From NCBI GenBank assembly GCA_022376925.1, contig JAIOJX010000002.1, positions 133,186,831 through 133,250,830 of the forward strand: a stretch of DNA of 64,000 nucleotides. The letters run 5' to 3'. Below are positions 21,382-30,635 of the stretch, in pieces. The notes under the pieces were generated by a model. The model was not told where the DNA came from and did no database searches. It was given only the letters and a program-made list of their open reading frames with translations. Positions within the stretch are counted from its first letter, which is position 1, and each line of letters starts with the position of its first letter. This stretch comes from Tragulus kanchil (taxonomy: Eukaryota; Chordata; Mammalia; Artiodactyla; Tragulidae). The position numbers and the translations under genes were made by a program.

Positions 21382-22520
21382 TGGCCTGGTGTGTTTACCT
21401 ATGTACCAAGGAGCCCGGCTATGGATGCCGGGGGATGTCTTTGGGCAAAATACCAATCTGTTCGGCAGCCAGCCCTTGCTCCATTAAGAGAAAAAGAAAA
21501 GAAGACTGCTATATGTTCAGTTTACTTCCATCTCTACAAAGATCTAGCCCAAGGGAGAGGGTAGTCTAATGTATTCTAAGTGATTTAAACCCATTTAAAT
21601 TTTAAAAAAGAGACAATTCTGCAACAATGAGCTACAGAGAAAACGGGGACTTGATGATGTCACCGAACAAGCCAAAAGTGTGGCTTAGAAAAGAGAGGAA
21701 GCCCACCAAGCAAATCTAAAGTCTGACCACTCACCCAGCTAGCTAACCAGCTAACATGACAGGCAAAGCAGGACAAGCAGATAAGCTGCCTGCAACATCC
21801 TGTGAAACCAGGATGGCTGGGCCTTTGTTCTGCTTTCAATGATAAACTCAAATGAATTATCCTGGAGGAGGGAGAACTGCTATTAATTAAACTGAAATAA
21901 TATGCTGATAAAAAAGCTGTGTGATGATAAAAATTAAGCACGTTCACTCAGATGCTACACACACGTCTCACACCCTCTGTTCACGGCACCAGTTCCTCAT
22001 CCGTCATGTCCAGGCAAACATGGCGCCTGTGCTCCCCTGGATGCCAATCAGATACAAAGCCCGTCTCCCTGCGCCTGCACCCCAGCCACCCAGAGACTGC
22101 CCAGGGACGGAGCCCTGCTCCTGCATTCATTCCTCATCCTCCCCAGAGCCACACAGGAACCAATGGCCAGCTGTCCACGAAGATGAAGGAGATTCTGCAG
22201 CTCTCCTGGTATCCCTCTACTCCTCAGGAAGGGGTCACCCACTGTGGTCCCGTGTGGTCCCTTGTTCCCAGTGCTGCAAACCCAGCTCTGTTCACCCTAA
22301 TGGAATAGGCACCCTGCCCACCTGGGGTTCCAGGTCCGGAGTCAGGGAAATGTTGTCTTGGACTGGGAGCCTGTGCCTTCAGAGGCCTCTGCAGCAGGGA
22401 TGAAGTTTCGAATATGCTTGTGGTGGCCAGCCTCCCATGCTACCCTATCATGGTGTTTCAGAGGCTGATGAACAATGAGCCCTTCCACATCTCGCAAGGT
22501 TGGGTGATTGTCCTCTACCC
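21382..22520. other. Unique sequence, nothing recognised
   Basis: About 1.1 kb with frames up to 160 codons near 21921-22403 that overlap one another on several frames, typical of GC-rich chance frames. I see no signal peptide, domain or supportable splice structure. Confidence 0.5.
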
Positions 22521-22523
22521 AAA

Positions 22524-22722
22524 GCGAGAGTCTCAGTCACTCAATGATGCCCAACTGAGACCCCATGGACTAGCCCAGCGAGCTCCTCTGTCCATGGAAT
22601 TCTCCAGGCAGGAATACTCGACTGGGTACATGTTCCCTTCTCCAGAGGACCCGGGATCACATCCAGATCTCCTGTATTGCAGGCAGATTCTTTACCATCT
22701 GAACCGCCAGAGAAGCCCGCAT
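22524..22722 (-). repeat. Bov-tA SINE, antisense
   Basis: Antisense Bov-tA: 'tccatggaattctccaggca', 'ggaatactcgactgggtaca', 'ctgtattgcaggcagattct', 'ttaccatctgaaccgccag'. Confidence 0.9.
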
Positions 22723-22793
22723 CTACCCAAATGACCTTCTCAAATATCTGCCATGTAGACAGTCCAAAAAAAGAGCTGGACAAGAAAGGGGTT

Positions 22794-23080
22794 GGGCTTC
22801 CCTGGTGGTCCAGTGGGTAAAGAGTCTGCCTTGCAGTGCAACGGGCACTGGTTCGATCCCTGGCCTGGAAAGATCCCACGTGCCGCAGGGCAGCTGGAAC
22901 CATGTGTCCAATGACAAGCTGGCACTCTGGAGCGCATGCGCCCAGAGCCAGTGCTCTGAAAGGAGAGAGGCTACTGCAATGGGAGGTCCACACAGGCCGA
23001 AGAATAAAGATGGATGAAAATAAATAAATAAAAAACCAATAAAAGAGGCCAAAATTAAAAAGAAAAAAAAAAGAAAAGAA
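22794..23080 (+). repeat. SINE-X, short-tail form
   Basis: Head GGGCTTCCCTGGTGGTCC, B box GGTTCGATCCC at about 22850, SINE-X body to 'gatggatgaaaataaataaa', then an A-rich tail. It lacks the C-rich block. A possible 8-bp target-site duplication AAGAAAGG is at 22782-22789 and 23081-23088, but that lies in low-complexity sequence. Confidence 0.87.
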
Positions 23081-23088
23081 AAGAAAGG

Positions 23089-23407
23089 CGAGAGTCCATG
23101 GGAGACAGACTCCCTGCACTCCACAATGCCTTACTGGGCAGCATTGACTTTGGTGCCTTTCAAAGGTTCACAGTCCGGTTCTCAGTTTATTAGGCTGAAT
23201 GTTGTCTGGACTCTGACAGTGAACCCATTTCTCTGAGGTGAACTCCTGTGAAACTGAGGCTGGAACATGCACTATAATTCTGAAGTATTCGCTTACAATG
23301 AGAAATACAATTGTTCCCTCAAGCCTAATGGCCTGCATGTTCTTTGCTATAGAGAAGCCTGCATGGGAAGCCAAATTACATTCAAAAGTTTGGAAGCCAA
23401 GCCTGGT
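23089..23407. other. Unique sequence, nothing recognised
   Basis: No family, exon or RNA feature is recognised. Confidence 0.5.
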
Positions 23408-23573
23408 GCTCTGTGATGACCTAGAGGGGTGGGATGGGGAGGAGTGGGAGGCTCAAGACGGAGGGGATATAGGTATAATTATGGCTGATTTGAGCTGTGG
23501 TATGGCAGAGACCAACAAAACAATATAAAAATTAAAAAAACAAAAAAAAGTAAATAAAATAAATGAATAAAAC
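23408..23573 (+). repeat. L1 LINE 3' terminus, 5'-truncated
   Basis: 'gtgggatggggaggagtggg', then 'tatggctgatttgagctgtg', 'gtatggcagagaccaacaaa' and an A-rich tail is the 3' end of a ruminant L1 3' UTR in sense orientation. Confidence 0.8.
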
Positions 23574-24141
23574 AGGTTTGATTGACCTCAGATACAGAGG
23601 CGATGACAAGTTCAGCCGGGACCCAGGGCCTCTGATTTCTCATCTGGCAGCTGGATTGCCACCATCTGGGTTCTACTGCCAACTGGGTTCTCAAGAGAAG
23701 GCATGCTCCAGGCAAAAGCACGCTTTGCAGAGAAAGGTTTTCATCCCAAATCTCAAACTTCGGGCCCCTTCTAGAAGCAGGCCAAAGTCCTTCTCCAAGG
23801 CAAACCAGTCTCCCTCCTACGCCCTTCCCCCTGTGTTGACTGCTTGACCTCAGGGCTCATGGCTGACCCAGAGACGAGCCACTCAAGACTTCTTTAAGAT
23901 ATGCACACGGCCGAGCAGCAAGGAGAGTGCTTGACCAACAGCCTCCAACCTGTGGCTCCTGCTCGGCCTTCACCCTGCCTCGTGGGCTGGCCCCTGACCA
24001 ATAATTGAACAAGGCACGGTACCCGGCTGTTTCTGCCCAATGCAGGACTGCTCTAATGGGCAACCAGTGCTCCGGAGCATCCGCTGAGCTGGTACAAAGT
24101 CTGTGGTGGAGCCTCACAGCTCCTCTGGCCCATCCTGTCTT
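23574..24141. other. Unique sequence, nothing recognised
   Basis: GC-moderate, no repeat or exon identified. Frames at 23563 and 24005 are partly formed by the flanking repeats. Confidence 0.5.
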
Positions 24142-24155
24142 CTCCCCTTTTCTTT

Positions 24156-24483
24156 TTTTTAAAGCATTTATTTTTTATTTATTTATCTTTTGGGGTGTGG
24201 GGTGGGAAGGGAGGGGGACGGGCGGGCCACTTCTATTGGTCTTTCATTTCTCTATTTTTATCCATCTTTGTTCTTTGGCTCCTGTGGGCCTCCCATCGCG
24301 GTGGCCTCTGTTGTCGCAGAGTGTCGGCTCTGGGCACATGCGCTCCAGAGCTCCGGCTCGGTGATTGGACACATCGGTCCAGCCGCTCCGCAGCATGTGG
24401 GATCCTCCCAGGCCAGGGCTCGAACCGGCGCCCCTTGCATTGCAAGGCGGTGTCCCCACCCACTGGACCACCAGGGGAAGCCC
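24156..24483 (-). repeat. SINE-X, full length, long form
   Basis: Minus-strand copy with the whole body. Its C-rich block appears on the plus strand as a G-rich run at 24192-24230 with at least six runs of three or more G. The perfect 14-bp target-site duplication CTCCCCTTTTCTTT is at 24142-24155 and 24484-24497. Confidence 0.93.
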
Positions 24484-24583
24484 CTCCCCTTTTCTTTATA
24501 AAGATGTTGCTCCTAACAAAAGTGCTGCCTTTTTGTGCATTGCATTGTTGTGAGGATGTCAGCCGGCAGCCGTGCCCTAGATC

Positions 24584-24765
24584 AGAGGTCAGCTAACTGT
24601 GGCCCATGGCCCAGTCCTGGCCTATGGCCTGTTTTGTAATAAAGTCTTATTGGCACATGGACAAGCCTGTGCGTTTACTTATTGGCTCTGGCTGCTTTCG
24701 CATTGTAGTGGCTGAGTTGAGCAATTGTAACAGAGACCTACAAAGCCTAAAACGACTTGTATTTT
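24584..24765 (+). repeat. hAT-like DNA transposon remnant
   Basis: 'cagaggtcagctaactgtgg', 'aataaagtcttattggcaca', 'ttggctctggctgctttcgc', 'gagttgagcaattgtaacag' and 'acctacaaagcctaaaac' follow a well-known non-autonomous mammalian hAT element. I do not assign the exact subfamily. Confidence 0.7.
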
Positions 24766-25144
24766 GAAATGAAAAAACAACCTCTACTCTAGATATTAAC
24801 ATTCAGAGGGCAACCACAGACTAATGCAATGAAAAACGAGGGTCTTTTTCCAAAGCCTAGACCCATGGGCCTGAGACACCCACTCTGTGCCTCATTTTAC
24901 ATGTGTTTCTCCCTAACTCATTGATCTCAAACAGGACCCAGAAGCAGATAAGGAAGTACGAGTCCAGAGTTCAGAGCCTGAAAGATATTAGAAGATCAAG
25001 TCATCACATCATGTTCAGATTGGCTCCTCCCACCGGCCACTGCCTTCCTAATGAAGCTACAACGCCATCCTGCCCTGCCCTATGTGTGTGGGGGTGGGGG
25101 TGGGGCGGCAGGTGGGGGATTAAAGGGACCTACAAGTTTTTGAC
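24766..25144. other. Unique sequence with a G-rich tract
   Basis: Nothing recognised apart from a G-rich run at 25086-25118 (several runs of GGG or more). Confidence 0.5.
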
Positions 25145-25368
25145 CATGGCTATGTGGTTCCAGTGGTAAAAAACCTGCCTGCCAATGCAGGAGACCTAAG
25201 AGACATGGGTTCAATCCCTGGGTCAGGAAGGTCCCCTGGAGAAGGACATGGTAACCCATCCCAGTATTGTTGTCTGGATAATTCCATGAACAGAGGAGCC
25301 TTGGGGCTACAGTGATGGGGTCACAAAGAGTCAGACACAACAGAAGTGACTTAGCACAAAGCACATGA
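25145..25368 (+). repeat. Bov-tA SINE
   Basis: Sense Bov-tA: 'tgcctgccaatgcaggagac', B box 'gggttcaatccctgg' at 25207, 'cagtattgttgtctggataa', tail 'gtgacttagcacaaag'. Confidence 0.9.
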
Positions 25369-25940
25369 ATACCAGGAGGCAAGGATGGGGTGCAACCTGT
25401 TACTGTCACCCAGCAAACCTCTACCACTTTGGGGAACAGTACTCTGATTTTCCTTTGGAAAACCACGCCTCTCCCACTCATAATCATGTGGCCTTTGTAG
25501 ACACCAATCTCATCTCTGGATCTAAGGATGAACATGTGACCTTAGCCTAGCCAATCCAAATGCTCCAGTCCTCTGGATGCCATAACTGGACTGGGAAGGG
25601 GGACACATAGGTCAAGCTGGCCTTTGACTAGAGCTGTTAGAAGCACTTTCTCTGTTTTCATTGCAGAAAGGCTGACACATAACACTGGCACTTCCGGGTG
25701 CTACCCTGCCATTACTTAGGGACAGCTTGTCTGAGAGGGACGCCAACACTAAAGAAAGTAGAGTCAAGGGGGAGGCGGACGAATTCCTATGGCTATCATT
25801 TCAGCACCCAGATCTAGCCATGCCTGAAGCTAAATCCATCCCTAGCATTCTCAGTTACATAAACCAACAGGTTCTGCATTTGGCTCAAGCCAGTTTGAGG
25901 AGGATTTTCTGTCTTTTGCAACTCCAAAGACCTGACTGGT
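25369..25940. other. Unique sequence, possible very old repeat
   Basis: Words near 25525-25560 ('gaacatgtgaccttagccta', 'gccaatccaaatgctcc') and a following block resemble an ancient interspersed DNA element, but I cannot name it. No exon is recognised. Confidence 0.4.
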
Positions 25941-26228
25941 GGACTTCCCTGGTGGCACAGTAGTTAGCAATCCAGCTTCCAATGTAGGGGACACAGGTTC
26001 AATCCCTGGTCCAGGAAGATTCCACATGCCACAGTGCAACAGAGACTGTGCCTCACACATACTGAAGCCCACGCACCCTAAAGCCTCTGCTCTGAAACAA
26101 GAGAAGACACCACAATAAGAAGCTTGCATGCTGCCCCAGAGTAACCCCCACTTGCCTGAACTAGAGAAAGCTCGCGCGCAGCCATGAGGACCCAGTGCCA
26201 TCAAAAATAAATAAATATATATTTTTTA
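25941..26228 (+). repeat. CHR-type SINE
   Basis: Sense CHR: head 'ggacttccctggtggcacag', B box 'ggttcaatccctgg', long body with 'gctctgaaacaagagaagac' and tail 'aaaataaataaatat'. An imperfect flanking repeat starting AAAGACC lies at 25926 and 26229. Its 3' half is repeated at 27196-27333 by D8. Confidence 0.9.
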
Positions 26229-26440
26229 AAAGACCGGCCTTGTAGTAGGACGACATGCAGAACGTATCCTGGTGACACGCTGGGTGTTCCAGAAAGGAGA
26301 CCAGGATTCCTAGAAAAGAGAAGAGAGATGTTGAAAGGATACAAGGAGGAGGTGACCTGGGCTTGTACCTCTGTACCCCCAGAAGCAAGGGCAGGAGTCC
26401 TGGTGCAGAGACTTGGATCTCAGAGATGGATAGTATCTTT

Positions 26441-26697
26441 TTTTTGTGTGTAAAGTTTTTCATTTATTTATTTTCATCCATCTTTGTTCTTTGGCCTGTG
26501 TGGGCCTTCCACTGCAGTGGCCTCTCTCGTCGCAGAGCACCGGCTCTGGGCTCATGCTCTCCAGAGTGCCGGCTCCTAATTGGACACACCAGTCCAGCTG
26601 CTCCGCCGCATATGGGATCTTCCCATGCCAGGGATCGAACCGGCGCCCCTTGCAGTGCAAGGCGGACTCTTTACCCACTGGACCACCGGGGAAGCCC
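26441..26697 (-). repeat. SINE-X, short-tail form
   Basis: Minus-strand SINE-X with head ending 'ccactggaccaccggggaag'. The perfect 15-bp target-site duplication ATGGATAGTATCTTT is at 26426-26440 and 26698-26712. Confidence 0.92.
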
Positions 26698-26712
26698 ATG
26701 GATAGTATCTTT

Positions 26713-27195
26713 ATCCCAAAGCCCTCTGCTGCGATGGTGGTGCCCTGCTCAGTGACTAGGAAGTAATTCCTTCATGAAACAGTCCGAAGTTATTTCTAAA
26801 TCCTCCAAGCTGGTAGCCAGGGGGATTTCATTAGATGTATTTATTCTGTAATCCAGCTTCTCACAAGACATCCAGGGATTTCCTTTAAACTGCCTCTCCT
26901 CCCTCCCAGGCAGAATCCTCATGCTGCTTCTCAGACATTAAAAATAAGATGAGAAAGCCTCTGTCATTCACATCCAAACCAGCTGAGCTGAGAGGTGCCT
27001 GCCCTCTCACCAGCCTGCTGGGGGACACACCCACCTTCCTGTCTGTGCTAAATCCCCGCTGAGAGACTTCACCCACCACGGCCACACCCACTCTTAGATC
27101 TTCAAGGCTGAGAAAAGGGTTGAAATGCAACACAAAACAACACAATTTCTATTTTCATTTCTATTAGACCTTTATAATGATTTCTTATTGAACTG
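26713..27195. other. Unique sequence, nothing recognised
   Basis: No exon or repeat recognised. It recurs at 27821-28303, and its last 187 bp occurs a third time at 29266-29450. Confidence 0.5.
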
Positions 27196-27548
27196 AAGCC
27201 TCTGCTCTGAAACAAGAGAAGACACCACAATAAGAAGCTTGCATGCTGCCCCAGAGTAACCCCACTTGCCTGAACTAGAAAGCTCGCAGCCAAGAGGACC
27301 CAGTGCCATCAAAAATAAATAAATATATATTTTTTAAAAGACCGGCCTTGTAGTAGGACGACATGCAGAACGTATCCTGGTGACACGCTGGGTGTTCCAG
27401 AAAGGAGACCAGGATTCCTAGAAAAGAGAAGAGAGATGTTGAAAGGATACAAGGAGGAGGTGACCTGGGCTTGTACCTCTGTACCCCCAGAAGCAAGGGC
27501 AGGAGTCCTGGTGCAGAGACTTGGATCTCAGAGATGGATAGTATCTTT

Positions 27549-27805
27549 TTTTTGTGTGTAAAGTTTTTCATTTATTTATTTTCATTCATCTTTATTCTTT
27601 GGCCTGTGTGGGCCTTCCACTGCAGTGGCCTCTCCCATTGCAGAGCACTGGCACTGGGCTCATGCTCTCTAGAGCGCTGGCTCATAATTGGACACACCAG
27701 TCCAGCTGTTCCGCGGCACATGGGATCTTCCCAGGCCAGGGATCAGACTGGCGCCCCTTCCACTGCCAGGTGGGCTCTTTGCCCACTGGACCACCAGGGA
27801 AGCCC
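27549..27805 (-). repeat. SINE-X, D8 second copy with divergent body
   Basis: Same insertion site and same target-site duplication (27534-27548 and 27806-27820) as 26441-26697. The element itself carries about two dozen differences, for example 'cccattgcagagcactggca' in place of 'ctcgtcgcagagcaccggct' on the plus strand. Confidence 0.92.
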
Positions 27806-28303
27806 ATGGATAGTATCTTTATCCCAAAGCCCTCTGCTGCGATGGTGGTGCCCTGCTCAGTGACTAGGAAGTAATTCCTTCATGAAACAGTCCGAAGTTA
27901 TTTCTAAATCCTCCAAGCTGGTAGCCAGGGGGATTTCATTAGATGTATTTATTCTGTAATCCAGCTTCTCACAAGACATCCAGGGATTTCCTTTAAACTG
28001 CCTCTCCTCCCTCCCAGGCAGAATCCTCATGCTGCTTCTCAGACATTAAAAATAAGATGAGAAAGCCTCTGTCATTCACATCCAAACCAGCTGAGCTGAG
28101 AGGTGCCTGCCCTCTCACCAGCCTGCTGGGGGACACACCCACCTTCCTGTCTGTGCTAAATCCCCGCTGAGAGACTTCACCCACCACGGCCACACCCACT
28201 CTTAGATCTTCAAGGCTGAGAAAAGGGTTGAAATGCAACACAAAACAACACAATTTCTATTTTCATTTCTATTAGACCTTTATAATGATTTCTTATTGAA
28301 CTG

Positions 28304-28739
28304 AAGCTTAAATGGCTCAAGACTGATCGTAATAGAACATTTAATTGTTTGCTTGTCTAACTCTCTCAGTCCTAATTAAATATTGTTTTTCATTGAGCAG
28401 CTTACACAGTGGTGTTTTTTCTCCTGTCACTGAATAGAGCACGGGGACTGAAGCAGAATTCAGATGAGCCCAGGCTCACTCTCTGCTTGCATCCTATCCA
28501 TTTGTCATCCAACAGTGGGCAGCAGAGCCCTCTGGAGGGAGAATCAGAGTTCTCAGGAACAGCTTTTGGAGATGATCTCATGCCAGGCCTCAGAAATGAC
28601 CAGGGTGGTTAAAGCTATGAGAGCTCGCATTACCTTGTAGGGCTTCCTGTAGAAAGAAGCAGTTCCTGGTGTTAACAGCTGGTGTTGGAGCCATCGCTGG
28701 CACGTATTTTTCTCCCACACCCCCATCTCTGCAGCACTG
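28304..28739. other. Unique sequence, nothing recognised
   Basis: A chance 67-codon frame begins at 28409. No family or domain is recognised. Confidence 0.5.
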
Positions 28740-29257
28740 CCTTTAGTATCACCAAAATCCAGACACACCACATCATCCCCATGCCATTGTCCAGGTCCAA
28801 GCCACACTCCCCTCTCACCCGAAGTCTCTTAGCTGGCCTCTCCGTTTATCCCAGCCTCTCCACCATCTGTTCCCACCGTAGCACCTGGAGTCCTTCCATC
28901 CTCTCTCCCCTACCTCTGGACCCTCCACTGGCTCCCAGCTCACACAGAAGAAAGCCAGGGTTCTGACCGTGACCTCCACTCTGATGCTCCTATTGACCTT
29001 GTCTCCTAATTCTCTTCCCTCTGCTCATTCATGTCCAGCCTCCCTGAACTCCTTGCTACCTCCTTGAATACTCAGAGACCTCCTCTTTGAGGCTTGTCAC
29101 TTGCCATTCCCTCTTCCTGGAAGTTGTCTCTCCCAGAAGTCTGCAGGCTCACTCCATGCATTCATCCAAACAGTTCCCTCTAGTTGGGTGGGGGCGGGGA
29201 CCCTAACCATCTCATTTAAAATTCCAACTACCGCACACTCCCCATCCTTCCTCTTAA
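28740..29257 (+). repeat. L2 LINE 3' region, cut by duplication
   Basis: Sense L2: 'ctctggaccctccactggct', 'cttgccattccctcttcctg', 'catctcatttaaaattccaa'. It stops at the D9 junction. The intact version is at 29887-30605. Confidence 0.82.
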
Positions 29258-29886
29258 GGGGGCTTACCAGCCTGCTGGGGACACACCCACCTTCCTGTCT
29301 GTGCTAAATCCCGCTGAGAGACTTCACCCACCACGGCCACACCCACTCTTAGATCTTCAAGGCTGAGAAAAGGGTTGAAATGCAACACAAAACAACACAA
29401 TTTCTATTTTCATTTCTATTAGACCTTTATAATGATTTCTTATTGAACTGAAGCTTAAATGGCTCAAGACTGATCGTAATAGAACATTTAATTGTTTGCT
29501 TGTCTAACTCTCTCAGTCCTAATTAAATATTGTTTTTCATTGAGCAGCTTACACAGTGGTGTTTTTTCTCCTGTCACTGAATAGAGCACGGGGACTGAAG
29601 CAGAATTCAGATGAGCCCAGGCTCACTCTCTGCTTGCATCCTATCCATTTGTCATCCAACAGTGGGCAGCAGAGCCCTCTGGAGGGAGAATCAGAGTTCT
29701 CAGGAACAGCTTTTGGAGATGATCTCATGCCAGGCCTCAGAAATGACCAGGGTGGTTAAAGCTATGAGAGCTCGCATTACCTTGTAGGGCTTCCTGTAGA
29801 AAGAAGCAGTTCCTGGTGTTAACAGCTGGTGTTGGAGCCATCGCTGGCACGTATTTTTCTCCCACACCCCCATCTCTGCAGCACTG

Positions 29887-30605
29887 CCTTTAGTATCACC
29901 AAAATCCAGACACACCACATCATCCCCATGCCATTGTCCAGGTCCAAGCCACACTCCCCTCTCACCCGAAGTCTCTTAGCTGGCCTCTCCGTTTATCCCA
30001 GCCTCTCCACCATCTGTTCCCACCGTAGCACCTGGAGTCCTTCCATCCTCTCTCCCCTACCTCTGGACCCTCCACTGGCTCCCAGCTCACACAGAAGAAA
30101 GCCAGGGTTCTGACCGTGACCTCCACTCTGATGCTCCTATTGACCTTGTCTCCTAATTCTCTTCCCTCTGCTCATTCATGTCCAGCCTCCCTGAACTCCT
30201 TGCTACCTCCTTGAATACTCAGAGACCTCCTCTTTGAGGCTTGTCACTTGCCATTCCCTCTTCCTGGAAGTTGTCTCTCCCAGAAGTCTGCAGGCTCACT
30301 CCATGCATTCATCCAAACAGTTCCCTCTAGTTGGGTGGGGGCGGGGACCCTAACCATCTCATTTAAAATTCCAACTACCGCACACTCCCCATCCTTCCTC
30401 TTAAGCTTTCTTTTGCTCCATAGATTTTACTGCTGAAATATGATTTTAGCTCAGCTATGTATTTTGTTTATTGTCTAACTGCCCTCCTAGAATGTTAAGT
30501 CCAGGAATACAAGGATTCTTTTCTGTTGGTTTTCCTGTTGAATCCTCAGTGCCTACAAAAATGCCTGACCCTACATAGGTATGCAAATATTTTTTGAGTG
30601 AATAG
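29887..30605 (+). repeat. L2 LINE 3' region, intact copy
   Basis: As 28740-29257, but continuing through 'ctttcttttgctccatagat', 'cctagaatgttaagtccagg' and 'aatcctcagtgcctacaaaa' to the L2 3' end near 'tgagtgaatagaatc' at 30605. Confidence 0.85.
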
Positions 30606-30635
30606 AATCAATAAAGATAGGTGTGGATATGTTTG

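Larger units (their letters stand above)
26081..28303. repeat. Direct duplication pair D8 (about 1.11 kb)
   Basis: Copy 1 is 26081-27195 and copy 2 is 27196-28303, abutting and joined through a shared AAGC. The first 100 bp differ by several small deletions, and the remaining flanks are identical. However, the SINE-X inside (26441-26697 versus 27549-27805) differs at roughly one base in ten. Confidence 0.96.
28117..30404. repeat. Direct duplication pair D9 (about 1.14 kb)
   Basis: Copy 1 is 28117-29257 and copy 2 is 29266-30404, offset 1149 falling to 1147. The linker is 8 bp and G-rich. Two single-base deletions (in GGGGG and CCCC runs) occur within the first 60 bp of copy 2, and the rest is identical. 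Confidence 0.96.

Noticed and set aside
21921..22403. 160-codon frame in unique DNA
   Set aside because: Overlapping frames of similar length exist on the other frames and strand, typical of GC-moderate chance sequence, and no domain or splice context is visible.
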